Notes under the pieces: generated by a model
Seen by the model: the letters and a program-made list of their open reading frames with translations, nothing else
Told to the model about the DNA's origin: nothing
The model's database searches: none
Shown here: positions 1 through 7,327 of the stretch, one piece after another
How positions within the stretch are numbered: position 1 is the stretch's first letter
Layout of the letters: the number at the start of each line of letters is the position of its first letter
Assembly (NCBI GenBank): GCA_964582985.1
Contig: CAZOUM010000055.1
Location: 1-17,542 of the forward strand
Length of the DNA stretch: 17,542 nt
From: CAZQYB01 sp964582985
GTDB lineage: Bacteria > Planctomycetota > Phycisphaerae > Sedimentisphaerales > Anaerobacaceae
Reading direction: 5' to 3'
Made by a program: the position numbers and the translations under genes

Positions 1-948
1 GCTTTCGATAATCACCTCGAGCGTTTCAGTCAGTGTCAGCTTCGGCTCCCAACCAATCGCTTCTTTGATTCGTCCCAGGTTCGGCACACGCCGCATCATA
101 TCCTCGATAGGTCTTCCATACGCCTCTTCGTAGGAAATGAATTCTTTTTTGCTTTTGCTGCCTGTCATTTCGATAATCTTATCAGCAAGACCTTCGATGG
201 TAATTTCTTCTGTCGAACCTATGTTATATACCGTACCTGCCGCATCTTCGCAATTCATAAGTCCTATGATTGCGTCGACAACGTCCTCAACATAGCAGAA
301 GCACCGACTTTGCCGACCTGTGCCGTATATCAAAACCGGCTCGTTCTTCAACGCTCGTTGAACAAAACGAGGCACCACCATTCCGTATCGCCCAGTCTGC
401 CTCGGCCCGATAGTGTTAAAGAACCTCGCAATTATCACCCCCAGACCGTGCTGACGATAAAAAGCCAGACCCAAAAATTCATCTATCGCTTTACTACACG
501 CATACGACCACCGAGAAAAACTTGTGCTGCCAAGCACGATATCGTCATCTTCTTGAAACGGAACCGCCTCGTTTTTGCCGTAAACTTCGCTGCTTGAAGC
601 AATCAGGATTTTTCTGCTGAACTTGTTGGCAGCCTCCAGCACCACTTCCGTGCCGACAATATTTGTTTCTATCGTATGCACCGGCTTATCGGCTATTAGA
701 TTAACACCGACAGCCGCAGCAAGATGAAAAATCGCATCGCTGTGCTTTGCCAAGCCCTCCATCAGCTCGGCGTCACGCACATCCCCTTCAACAAAATCAA
801 ACCCGGGCTTATCTTTGAGACCTTCGATGTTTTTTAAGGTGCCGGTGCTGAGATTATCAATAACCGTTACCTTATGTCCCTCTTTTACCAGCCGCTCGGC
901 CAGATGAGAGCCGATAAACCCCGCCCCACCTGTAACCAATGCTTTCAT
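1..948 (-). CDS. NAD-dependent epimerase/dehydratase, nucleotide-sugar family (3' end outside window)
   Basis: This is an extended short-chain dehydrogenase/reductase acting on a nucleotide sugar in the cytoplasm, probably for cell-surface polysaccharide synthesis. All 316 codons from the ATG at 948 to the window edge are open, so the C-terminus is missing. Visible features are the Rossmann dinucleotide loop GGAGFIGS (residues 7-14), the acidic residue after the second strand (VIDN, 29-32), SSSEVYG (118-124) and the catalytic Tyr149-x3-Lys153 (YACSK). FFNTIGPRQ (176-184) and the RCFCYVEDVV stretch (215-224) are typical of the UDP-glucuronate decarboxylase/UDP-glucose 4-epimerase/dTDP-glucose dehydratase group. 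The family assignment is secure, but the substrate cannot be read from the sequence. It is the last gene of the minus-strand block and is separated from the pterin operon by 755 bases. Confidence 0.9.
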   Translation of the reverse strand, partial: MKALVTGGAGFIGSHLAERLVKEGHKVTVIDNLSTGTLKNIEGLKDKPGFDFVEGDVRDAELMEGLAKHSDAIFHLAAAVGVNLIADKPVHTIETNIVGTEVVLEAANKFSRKILIASSSEVYGKNEAVPFQEDDDIVLGSTSFSRWSYACSKAIDEFLGLAFYRQHGLGVIIARFFNTIGPRQTGRYGMVVPRFVQRALKNEPVLIYGTGRQSRCFCYVEDVVDAIIGLMNCEDAAGTVYNIGSTEEITIEGLADKIIEMTGSKSKKEFISYEEAYGRPIEDMMRRVPNLGRIKEAIGWEPKLTLTETLEVIIES

Positions 949-1002
949 ACACGCACCGATAATTAATACTCAACCGTCAACAGTCAATTTCCGAGGCCTG
1001 AC

Positions 1003-1028
1003 CCGCCTGTAACCAATGCCTTCATATA
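1003..1028 (-). repeat. Degenerate copy of the epimerase gene start
   Basis: On the minus strand this reads ATG AAG GCA TTG GTT ACA GGC GGG and then diverges to a stop after 13 codons (M-K-A-L-V-T-G-G-S-G-L-G-N). The epimerase itself begins M-K-A-L-V-T-G-G about 80 bases downstream. It looks like a short duplication of the gene start, or the remnant of an earlier start region. Confidence 0.55.
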
Positions 1029-1341
1029 ATGGTGTTCGCAAAGAGATGATTACTTACAATTCAGACCGCTCTATCCCGTCAGCCTGAGCAATAATCATTA
1101 ATCAATCATCAATAATCATTTTAACAGACTCCGTCCCCGTCGGCTGCGCCGAATGGCGCAACACGCCTTGAGTACCGTATCTGATGTTCTCTGGAATACC
1201 TTCTTATTGAAGGTCTCGGGCCGGCGGGTTCAAAAAACCGAAATCCGTTTCCGCCTTATCTCTTCTGACTCTTATCTTGCTGCTCTTGCTTACCATAAGT
1301 ATCGGCAAATAAAGAAGATAGCTTTAGTTGTGGAGGGCCGA

Positions 1342-1464
1342 GAACCGGCTCTGTCAGTTGACCTTCCAGCAACAACTATACGCGCACAAGGCCCTGTAAG
1401 TTCATAGCACCGCTGCGGCAAGACGCAGCTGGGCCGCAGTTCTCGCTCTCCAAAGAGCCGGTTC
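1342..1464. other. Structured intergenic element, possible non-coding RNA
   Basis: A perfect 11-base inverted repeat (GAACCGGCTCT at 1342-1352, AGAGCCGGTTC at 1454-1464) encloses about 100 bases. Inside it, GCTGCG (1412-1417) can pair with CGCAGC (1424-1429). Alternatively CTGCGGC (1413-1419) can pair with GCCGCAG (1433-1439), so the two inner hairpins exclude each other. AGGGCC (1334-1339) and GGCCCT (1391-1396) form another possible pairing. I could not match it to RNase P, SRP RNA, tmRNA or a known riboswitch by eye, and a 6S-like RNA is only a guess. Strand is unknown. Confidence 0.3.
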
Positions 1465-1703
1465 AATGCCGCATTCAGGCTGACCACAAAAGCTACCTTT
1501 CTCCTAATAACAAGAATACACTTCTTATCGGACAATGCTTGCTGTCCTCTCCCTTTCCCTTGCAGCCCAAATGTACTTCTGAGCCGAACAAAGGGGGGCA
1601 GACAATCCCGCTTTGAATTTTGGATTTTGATTGTTCGTATTTGTTTCGAGCTTCAATGTTGGGGTTTCGGATTTGCACCCAAATACACAGGACGAGTCTT
1701 GAG

Positions 1704-2516
1704 TCACTTTCCAAAGTATGAGCAATACGTCTTATCGGTTTCCCACACGGTAACGCAGTGCAGTCTGGCACTTTGCCGGACTTCACCGAATTTACCGGCC
1801 AGCTTGTTCCACGCAAAGGCCGCGATGTTTTCAACGGTGGGATTGGTTTTGCTAAACTCCTCCAGCTCGGCATTCAAATTCTTATGGTCGACCAGCTTTA
1901 TAAGCTCACTATCGACTATTTTTTCAAAGTCACCAATGTGAAAATTGTCTTTGCCCGCCGACGTTTTTAGCGTGACCTCAACAACGTAATTATGACCGTG
2001 GCCGGCCGGGTTTGCGCATTTGCCGAAAACCTCTAAGTTACGCGCTTTGGAAAAGTCCTTGTTCCAAAGCGTGTGCGTCGCCGCAAATTCAAATTTCTCG
2101 CTAAAATAAACCATCTTACAATCCTCGCTGTCTATTCCTATTTTTCTGAAAGGATTCAGCTTCAAGCTCAATTTGCCAATCTTCGCCGGCGTGAACTCAT
2201 CGGCTAATTGTCCCCACGCCGACCTCAGAAGCTGGGCTATTCCGAAAAGCCCAATGTGTTTGCCGCTGCGAAAATCTGCTCTTATTCTTTTGGCGAAGAC
2301 CGGCACAACTGATTCCCGGACGCACCTGTCAATATCGATTACGTTTACAACAAATCCCGTAGCCGGCTCAACCTCGCCAATAAGCTCGACACACAATTCG
2401 AAAAATATTGATAACCCTTCGCCAGGCGGCTCCGATGCAAAAGAATTAAAGCCGCTATTATCTTTTGGCAAAAAAGGATTCACGGAAAACCGCACATGTC
2501 TCGACAATCTATGCAT
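1704..2516 (-). CDS. Tandem 6-pyruvoyl-tetrahydropterin synthase / 6-carboxytetrahydropterin synthase family protein
   Basis: Members of this family convert dihydroneopterin triphosphate, the product of FolE, into 6-pyruvoyl- or 6-carboxy-tetrahydropterin, the latter for queuosine-type 7-deazaguanines. The protein (270 residues from ATG 2516) is about twice the usual 120-140. Residues from about 135 form a complete domain: Zn ligands His148 (FAATH) and His173/His175 (HGH), catalytic Cys167 (FGKCANP), Asp210-His211 (VDHKNLN) and the pterin-binding Glu259 (VWETDKTY). The N-terminal half resembles the same fold (FSVNPF, FFELCVELIGEVEPATGFVVNV) but has no HGH or GKC motif. ATG 2516 was chosen because AAAGG lies 9 bases upstream; a TTG at 2522 is the alternative. 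It sits 39 bases after folE, which supports pterin use. Whether the product serves queuosine or another pterin pathway is unresolved. Confidence 0.85.
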   Translation of the reverse strand: MHRLSRHVRFSVNPFLPKDNSGFNSFASEPPGEGLSIFFELCVELIGEVEPATGFVVNVIDIDRCVRESVVPVFAKRIRADFRSGKHIGLFGIAQLLRSAWGQLADEFTPAKIGKLSLKLNPFRKIGIDSEDCKMVYFSEKFEFAATHTLWNKDFSKARNLEVFGKCANPAGHGHNYVVEVTLKTSAGKDNFHIGDFEKIVDSELIKLVDHKNLNAELEEFSKTNPTVENIAAFAWNKLAGKFGEVRQSARLHCVTVWETDKTYCSYFGK

Positions 2517-2555
2517 AAGCAAAAACCTTTTTTTGTTTTTGCCTTCACGCTTACA

Positions 2556-3143
2556 TTACTTGTTTCCCTTGTGCATCAGGCTCATAACCTCGCTTCGGCT
2601 TTTCGGGTCTCTCTTGAATATCCCGCGAAGTGATGATGTCACCATCACCGAGCCCGGCTTCTTAATCCCGCGAATAGTCATACAGCTATGCGAAGCCTCC
2701 AGCACAACCGCTACACCCCGTGGCTTCAGGCTGTCCATTATAAAGTCGGCTATCTGGTCCGTAAGCCGTTCCTGGACCTGCAGCCTGCGGGCAAAGCAAT
2801 CAACAATCCGAGCCAGTTTGCTCACGCCAAGAACCGCCCCAGCCGGCAAATAAGCGACATGAGCTGAACCGATAAACGGCATTAGATGATGCTCACAAAT
2901 ACTGTAAAAGGGTATGTCACGAAGCAGAACTATCTCATCGTAGTCCTCTGTAAAGACCTTGCGAAGATGTTCTTTGGGGTCCTCACGCATCCCGCTTAAA
3001 AGTTCGGCATACATCCCAGCCACGCGCTCTGGTGTTTCCTTTATTCCCTCGCGCTTGACGTCTTCACCTATAGCCGAAAGTATTTCACTGACCGCTTTTT
3101 TGATTCTTTCAGCGTCGATTTTTGCCGACCGTTTTGCGCCCAT
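2556..3143 (-). CDS. folE: GTP cyclohydrolase I (type IA)
   Basis: This cytosolic homo-oligomeric zinc enzyme turns GTP into 7,8-dihydroneopterin triphosphate, the entry step to folate, tetrahydropterin and 7-deazaguanine synthesis. Its 195 residues are the normal length. The zinc site is intact: Cys83 and His86 in SICEHHLMPF and Cys154 in SHSCMTIRG, with the surrounding signatures HVAYLP and SSLRG. ETPERVAGMY (36-45) is the usual N-terminal motif. It starts 13 bases after the pepA stop and ends 39 bases before the pterin synthase, so the two pterin genes are almost certainly co-transcribed, with the second enzyme using the product of the first. Nothing is missing. Confidence 0.97.
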   Translation of the reverse strand: MGAKRSAKIDAERIKKAVSEILSAIGEDVKREGIKETPERVAGMYAELLSGMREDPKEHLRKVFTEDYDEIVLLRDIPFYSICEHHLMPFIGSAHVAYLPAGAVLGVSKLARIVDCFARRLQVQERLTDQIADFIMDSLKPRGVAVVLEASHSCMTIRGIKKPGSVMVTSSLRGIFKRDPKSRSEVMSLMHKGNK

Positions 3144-3156
3144 ACTTTTTGCCTTT

Positions 3157-4695
3157 TCACTTACAAAGATTCATAAGATATGTTGTTAACAACCGCACAC
3201 CGTATCCACTTGCTCCCTGGGCCGCAAATTCCGTAGCCTTTTCAAAAATCTCCATACCAGCAATGTCAAGATGTGCCCATTTTGCATCGCCGACGAACTG
3301 GCCTAAAAAAGCTGCCGCATCGCAGGCGTCCCCATATTTGGTCAGATGCGCCAAATTCTTAAGATCCGCGATTTTGCTCTTCATTTCCGCTAGGTATTCT
3401 TCTCCGCTGGGCATCTGCCAGACCTTTTCGCCGCTTTCCTGCGCGGCCCTTTGCAACTGCCTTATCAGTTTATCATCATTGCCCATTAGCCCTGCCATAT
3501 GCGTCCCCAGCGCAACCACGCACGCACCCGTCAGCGTTGCAATATCTATGATCGGATTGCATTTCTGCTTTGCTGCGTACGCAAGGCCATCGCTGAGCAC
3601 CATTCTGCCTTCGGCGTCTGTGTCCAACACTTCAACAGTCTTGCCGCTAAGGGTTTTAATAATGTCACCCGGCCTATAGCTTGTCCCGCTCGGCAAATTC
3701 TCGGCGGCTGGAATAATCCCGTAAACATTTATCGGTAAATTCTGTTCCGCCACCGCTTTCATTGTGCCCAAAACCGTCACCCCGCCGGATTTATCCATTT
3801 TCATCTGGTCCATTTTTGCCGGCCGCTTTATACTTATGCCGCCGGAATCGAATGTTATCGCCTTGCCAACGAGACCTATCGTTGGCCTGCTGCTTGCCGC
3901 TTTGCCGGACGGACTGTACTTGAGAACAATAAACCTCGGTTTGTTTTGTGAGCCGGAGCCCACCGCAAGCACACCGCCCATACCCTTCGCAGCCAACTGC
4001 TTTTCGTCAAAAACCGTACAGGTCAAACTCCTTGACCCGCGAGCTAACTGTTTCGCAGCTTCTGCCAGCTTCGCCGGATTTATTATATTGCCGGGCCGAT
4101 TCGCCAACGTCCTCGCATAACTTTGCGCTTTGCCGATAGCAGCTCCTTCCGACACTGCCCTCCTTAACTTATTCATTTTGCCGGAATCAGAATCAATCAC
4201 TTCGCATTTGAGTGAATCCAATCGCCCGTTCTCCTGCTCGGTGACAAACTCATCGTAGCGATAGCTGCCGAAATATGTCCCCTCCGCCATAGCTCTGCCC
4301 ATTGCATCTATGTCAAATCGTCCCCCAAATGCTTTGTGCGGGGCCAGGCTGATGGTTCCGATTTTCATTGTCACCGCCTTGTTTGCAGCGTTAGCCGCAG
4401 CCTTACGAATCGTGTCAAGAGTCGCCTTTTTCCTTTCACCCAGCCCTACCAGCAAAACGCGTTCGGCTCCTATCTGACCGTTGCCATAAACAATTGCGCT
4501 CGTACCCTCTTTGCCTTTAAAATCGCCTAATTCAATAACTCGCTCAATCGAGCCGTTCAGTCTGCTGTTTAGCATACGGTTGATTTTGTCTAATCCTTTG
4601 GCATCGGAAAAATGCCCCATCGCAAGCAAATCCGTTTTGCATTTGTCAAAATCTACCTTCCGCGTCCTCAGTTCTACATTAATAATCTCTTTCAT
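3157..4695 (-). CDS. pepA: Leucyl aminopeptidase (cytosol aminopeptidase, M17 family)
   Basis: This M17 enzyme is a two-metal exopeptidase that removes N-terminal residues from peptides in the cytoplasm and usually forms hexamers. The 512-residue length is typical. The N-terminal M17 domain covers roughly residues 1-165 and the catalytic domain 180-512. Metal and catalytic residues are visible: Lys278 (VGKAITFDSGG), Asp283, Lys290 (GISIK), Asp301 (MKMDKSGG), and Asp358, Asp360, Glu362 and Arg364 in the signature DTDAEGR. The first Asp replaces the more common Asn of NTDAEGR. It begins 15 bases after prfB and ends 13 bases before folE, which indicates one transcript. In some bacteria PepA also binds DNA, but nothing here shows that role. 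Confidence 0.96.
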   Translation of the reverse strand: MKEIINVELRTRKVDFDKCKTDLLAMGHFSDAKGLDKINRMLNSRLNGSIERVIELGDFKGKEGTSAIVYGNGQIGAERVLLVGLGERKKATLDTIRKAAANAANKAVTMKIGTISLAPHKAFGGRFDIDAMGRAMAEGTYFGSYRYDEFVTEQENGRLDSLKCEVIDSDSGKMNKLRRAVSEGAAIGKAQSYARTLANRPGNIINPAKLAEAAKQLARGSRSLTCTVFDEKQLAAKGMGGVLAVGSGSQNKPRFIVLKYSPSGKAASSRPTIGLVGKAITFDSGGISIKRPAKMDQMKMDKSGGVTVLGTMKAVAEQNLPINVYGIIPAAENLPSGTSYRPGDIIKTLSGKTVEVLDTDAEGRMVLSDGLAYAAKQKCNPIIDIATLTGACVVALGTHMAGLMGNDDKLIRQLQRAAQESGEKVWQMPSGEEYLAEMKSKIADLKNLAHLTKYGDACDAAAFLGQFVGDAKWAHLDIAGMEIFEKATEFAAQGASGYGVRLLTTYLMNLCK

Positions 4696-4710
4696 ATTGC
4701 GTTACCCTTT

Positions 4711-5830
4711 TTACTTTTCCTTATTTTGGGCCTTTGCCCTCTGCCGTAGATAGCTTTCGATAAATCCGTCAAGCTGCCCATTCAACACCGCCGTCACATT
4801 ACCCGTCTGGAAATTAGTTCTATGGTCCTTGACCATTTGATAAGGCTGCATAACGTAGCTTCGTATCTGGTTCCCCCAGGCGATTTCGCCTTTGTTGCTG
4901 TAAAGTTTTGCAAGCTCAGCGTCGCGCTTCTGCTGTTCAAGCATATAGAGTTTGGCCTTGAGCAGCTTCATCGCCTGGGCCTTGTTTTTGTGCTGGCTCC
5001 TTTCATTCTGGCACTGCACCACAATACCGGTCGGCTCGTGTGTAATCCGCACCGCCGAGCTCACCTTATTTACATGTTGTCCACCCGGCCCGCTGGCCCG
5101 GTAGAAATCTATCTTCAAATCCTCCTCGTTTATCTCAATATCGATATCGTCACCGAATTCAGGAATACAATCCACAGCCGCAAAGCTGGTGTGCCGCCGA
5201 CTCTGTGAATCGAAAGGACTTATTCGGACAAGCCGATGAACACCGGTCTCGCACGAAAGCTTGCCGTATACAAAGGGCCCGCTGACCCGAAGCGTTATCG
5301 ACCTTATCCCCGCCTCCTCACCGGGCGTTATATCAAGCTCCTGATATTTATATTTTTTTGCCTCAAAATAACGCGTGTACATCCGAAGCAGCATATTTAC
5401 CCAGTCGCAGCTCTCTGTCCCCCCAGCCCCCGCGTGGATACTGAAAAAGCAGTCCTTCATATCCTCCGGCCTGGACAGCAGCCCCTGCAATTCAATTTTT
5501 TCGCACTTCTGCCTTAGTTCATCCAAATCTTTCTCAATGTGCTTTAGCGCCTCTTGGTCTGATTCAGCTTCAGCCAGTTCAAAGAACTCCTTCAAGTCAC
5601 TGACGCTGCGTCGGACTTCTTCCGCCGGCTCGATTATTGATTTAAGTGCTCTCAATTGAGAAACTACCGATTGGGCCATTTCGGGATTGTTCCAGAAACC
5701 GGCTTTGCCCATCTTCCTTTCGAGCTCTTGCAGTTGTACTCTCTTGCTCGACAAGTCAAAGCCAGTCCCGGATTTTCTTTACCCGGGCCATTAATTCTGA
5801 TATCGCTGACTTAAGTTCAGCAGGTTCCAT
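4711..5830 (-). CDS. prfB: Peptide chain release factor 2, with programmed +1 frameshift
   Basis: RF2 ends translation at UGA and UAA on the ribosome. Translation starts at ATG 5830 (AGGAG 9 bases upstream) and runs 24 codons, ending R-D-W-L, to an in-frame UGA (5758-5756). Skipping one base gives GAC (Asp) and then the long frame L-S-S-K-R-V to the stop at 4711. The joined protein is 372 residues. With this joining the stop-codon motif SPF falls at 204-206 and the catalytic GGQ at 249-251, matching E. coli RF2 (205-207, 250-252) to within one residue. The slip site is canonical CUU-UGA-C. The factor therefore controls its own synthesis: low RF2 lets the ribosome pause at UGA and shift. It is the first gene of the prfB-pepA-folE-pterin synthase run, with a promoter candidate at 5864-5892. 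Confidence 0.96.
5755..5761 (-). promoter_or_regulatory. prfB programmed +1 frameshift site (CTTTGAC)
   Basis: On the minus strand the sequence CTT-TGA-C follows CGG GAC TGG. CTT is the slippery P-site codon, TGA the in-frame stop and C the poor-termination context. Sliding by one gives GAC. The Shine-Dalgarno-like stimulator is weaker than E. coli AGGGGG: only GGGA, four bases before CTT. Confidence 0.93.
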
Positions 5831-5863
5831 TTATTCTGACTCCTGTCTTCTGTATCCTGCCAT

Positions 5864-5892
5864 CTTATACCACATCTGTCGAAAGTATGCAA
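5864..5892 (-). promoter_or_regulatory. Sigma-70-type promoter candidate for prfB operon
   Basis: On the minus strand TTGCAT (5892-5887) and TATAAG (5869-5864) are separated by 17 bases, with the start codon of prfB about 33 bases downstream of the -10. The -10 matches the consensus at five of six positions and the -35 at three. Spacing and placement are good, but the call rests on motifs alone. Confidence 0.45.
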
Positions 5893-5969
5893 CCGGCCAT
5901 CTCATTAGGCGCAGAGTCGAACTGCAGGAATTTCAATAGCTGTCAATCAGTCGGAAACGCCTCCAGAAT

Positions 5970-7109
5970 TCATTCGAAGGTCTCTTCGGCCTGGCATATC
6001 TGAGTTCGTTCGGCCTTGCGCCGCCAGTACGAGGCAAGCCCCGACCCCGTGACAGCACTCCACGGACCAAACACGGCGGACGCCATAGCTACGATTTCAC
6101 TATTAAACACGTCGGCTGCGGTTGCCAGGCCCGTCGCCATCCCTCCGTTCTGCATCCCCACTTCGATAGCGACCGTCTTACTGTCCCTCGCATCCATACG
6201 CATCGCACGGGCGCCGCAGTAACCCAGAATAAAGCCAACCGCGTTGTGACACACCGAAGCCCCAAACAAGGCAAGCCCAACTTCCAACAAATCGTCACGG
6301 GCTCGTGCAATCGTAATCGCGATTATGATACAAATCGACAGCATCGCCACTACCGGCAGCACTACCACTAACTTCTTCGCGAGCTTGTGGGCATACCGAT
6401 TTATCAGCAGCCCTGCCACTAAGGGCACGATAATCATCTTCAGTATCGTAATCATCATCGGCACAACCTTGACTGGAACATACTCGCCGGCCAGAAGCTT
6501 CATCGCAAGCGGTGTCATCAGCGGCGAAAGGAGCGTCGAGCACGCCGTCATCGTAACCGACAGCGCCACATTAGCACCAGCTATGTACGTGATAACATTG
6601 GACGCCACCCCGCCGGGACACGAGCCCACCAGAATCAACCCAACAGCCACTTCCCCCTCCAGCCCAAAAGCCTTGGCAAACGTAAATCCCATCAACGGCA
6701 TCACCATATATTGAAGTCCGAAACCAACGAACACTCCCTTCGGCATCTTGAGAACACGCGCAAAGTCATCGAACGTCAGCGTCATACCCATCCCGAAAAG
6801 AATTACCTGCACCAACGGCCCAATCGTCTTTCGCAGCTCGAATCCGCCCCAGGAAATGAACAACCGCGGATAAAACATTGCACAGGCAACGAATGCCAAC
6901 ACCCAGACCGTAAACGCCAGCCTCTTGAACCGCTCCGACACATTCACAGCCAACGCCAAAAACACGATGGCCGCTGTCACTGCCGCCCCCACTACCGACT
7001 TCAAACCGCAGAGCTGCAGAACAAGCGCTGCCACAAACCCAGCCGCGCTCAAGGCCACTAAGACCCGCACAGATACCCAACCAAATACCTTCAATCGCCA
7101 ATCCTTCAC
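5970..7109 (-). CDS. Bile acid:sodium symporter (BASS) family transporter
   Basis: This is an inner-membrane secondary transporter of the BASS family, whose members carry bile acids, pyruvate, pantoate or other organic anions with sodium. Substrate cannot be predicted here. The 379-residue protein is almost entirely hydrophobic segments. The family sodium/substrate motifs are GSCPGG (162-167) followed by SNVITYIAGAN, STLLSPLMTP (191-200), and EVGMQNGG (316-323). Two extra hydrophobic segments (about 15-57) and a third (about 65-80) precede the conserved core. The start is GTG at 7109 because no ATG lies before the core; GAGGGG is 14 bases upstream, a loose ribosome site. It is 139 bases from prfB and has its own gap on both sides, so it is probably a separate unit. 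Confidence 0.9.
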   Translation of the reverse strand: MKDWRLKVFGWVSVRVLVALSAAGFVAALVLQLCGLKSVVGAAVTAAIVFLALAVNVSERFKRLAFTVWVLAFVACAMFYPRLFISWGGFELRKTIGPLVQVILFGMGMTLTFDDFARVLKMPKGVFVGFGLQYMVMPLMGFTFAKAFGLEGEVAVGLILVGSCPGGVASNVITYIAGANVALSVTMTACSTLLSPLMTPLAMKLLAGEYVPVKVVPMMITILKMIIVPLVAGLLINRYAHKLAKKLVVVLPVVAMLSICIIIAITIARARDDLLEVGLALFGASVCHNAVGFILGYCGARAMRMDARDSKTVAIEVGMQNGGMATGLATAADVFNSEIVAMASAVFGPWSAVTGSGLASYWRRKAERTQICQAEETFE

Positions 7110-7147
7110 TCTTGTGTTCTTTGCCCCTCTACTTTTGCCTTACTTCC

Positions 7148-7165
7148 TGTCATTTCGACCGAAGC
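7148..7165. repeat. Fragment resembling a widespread intergenic repeat
   Basis: TGTCATTTCGACCGAAGC lies in the 218-base gap between the ankyrin and transporter genes. The wording resembles intergenic repeats I recall from various environmental bacterial genomes, which usually continue into a GGAGAAAT-like tail absent here. Only one copy is present in this window, so the repeat nature is from memory, not shown. Confidence 0.25.
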
Positions 7166-7327
7166 CTATCTGCTCATATTTAACTTCCATATTCGTTCGC
7201 GGGGTCATTGTGGTGCCGCAATCTCCCCACCTACTATTCCAGGCGCATACCGGGTATCCAAAATCCTCCATTTTAGTTCCTCGGCTGGTTATCCTTTGTC
7301 CTCTTATCTTGTTACTCGCCGTCCGCA

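Larger units (their letters stand above)
949..1703. other. 755-base gene-free intergenic stretch
   Basis: I see no convincing gene here. The short open frames on both strands have no recognisable family and no good ribosome site. The stretch holds a degenerate copy of the epimerase 5' end (1003-1028), an AT-rich direct repeat in which AATAATCATT occurs at 1090-1099 and 1111-1120, and a strongly structured element (1342-1464). It also holds A-rich filler on the minus strand (about 1617-1690) with CGAAAC/CAAAAT-like words. Confidence 0.6.

Noticed and set aside
1330..1475. tRNA, tmRNA or SRP RNA in the structured gap
   Set aside because: GGTTCAATGCC looked like a tRNA T-arm, but only three stem pairs form and no cloverleaf or SRP signature could be built.
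1153..1535. Short frames on both strands in the 755-base gap
   Set aside because: They lack ribosome sites and protein-like composition, and they overlap the inverted-repeat structure.
2173..2853. 226-codon plus-strand frame across folE and the pterin synthase
   Set aside because: It lies antisense to two well-conserved genes and has no family features of its own.
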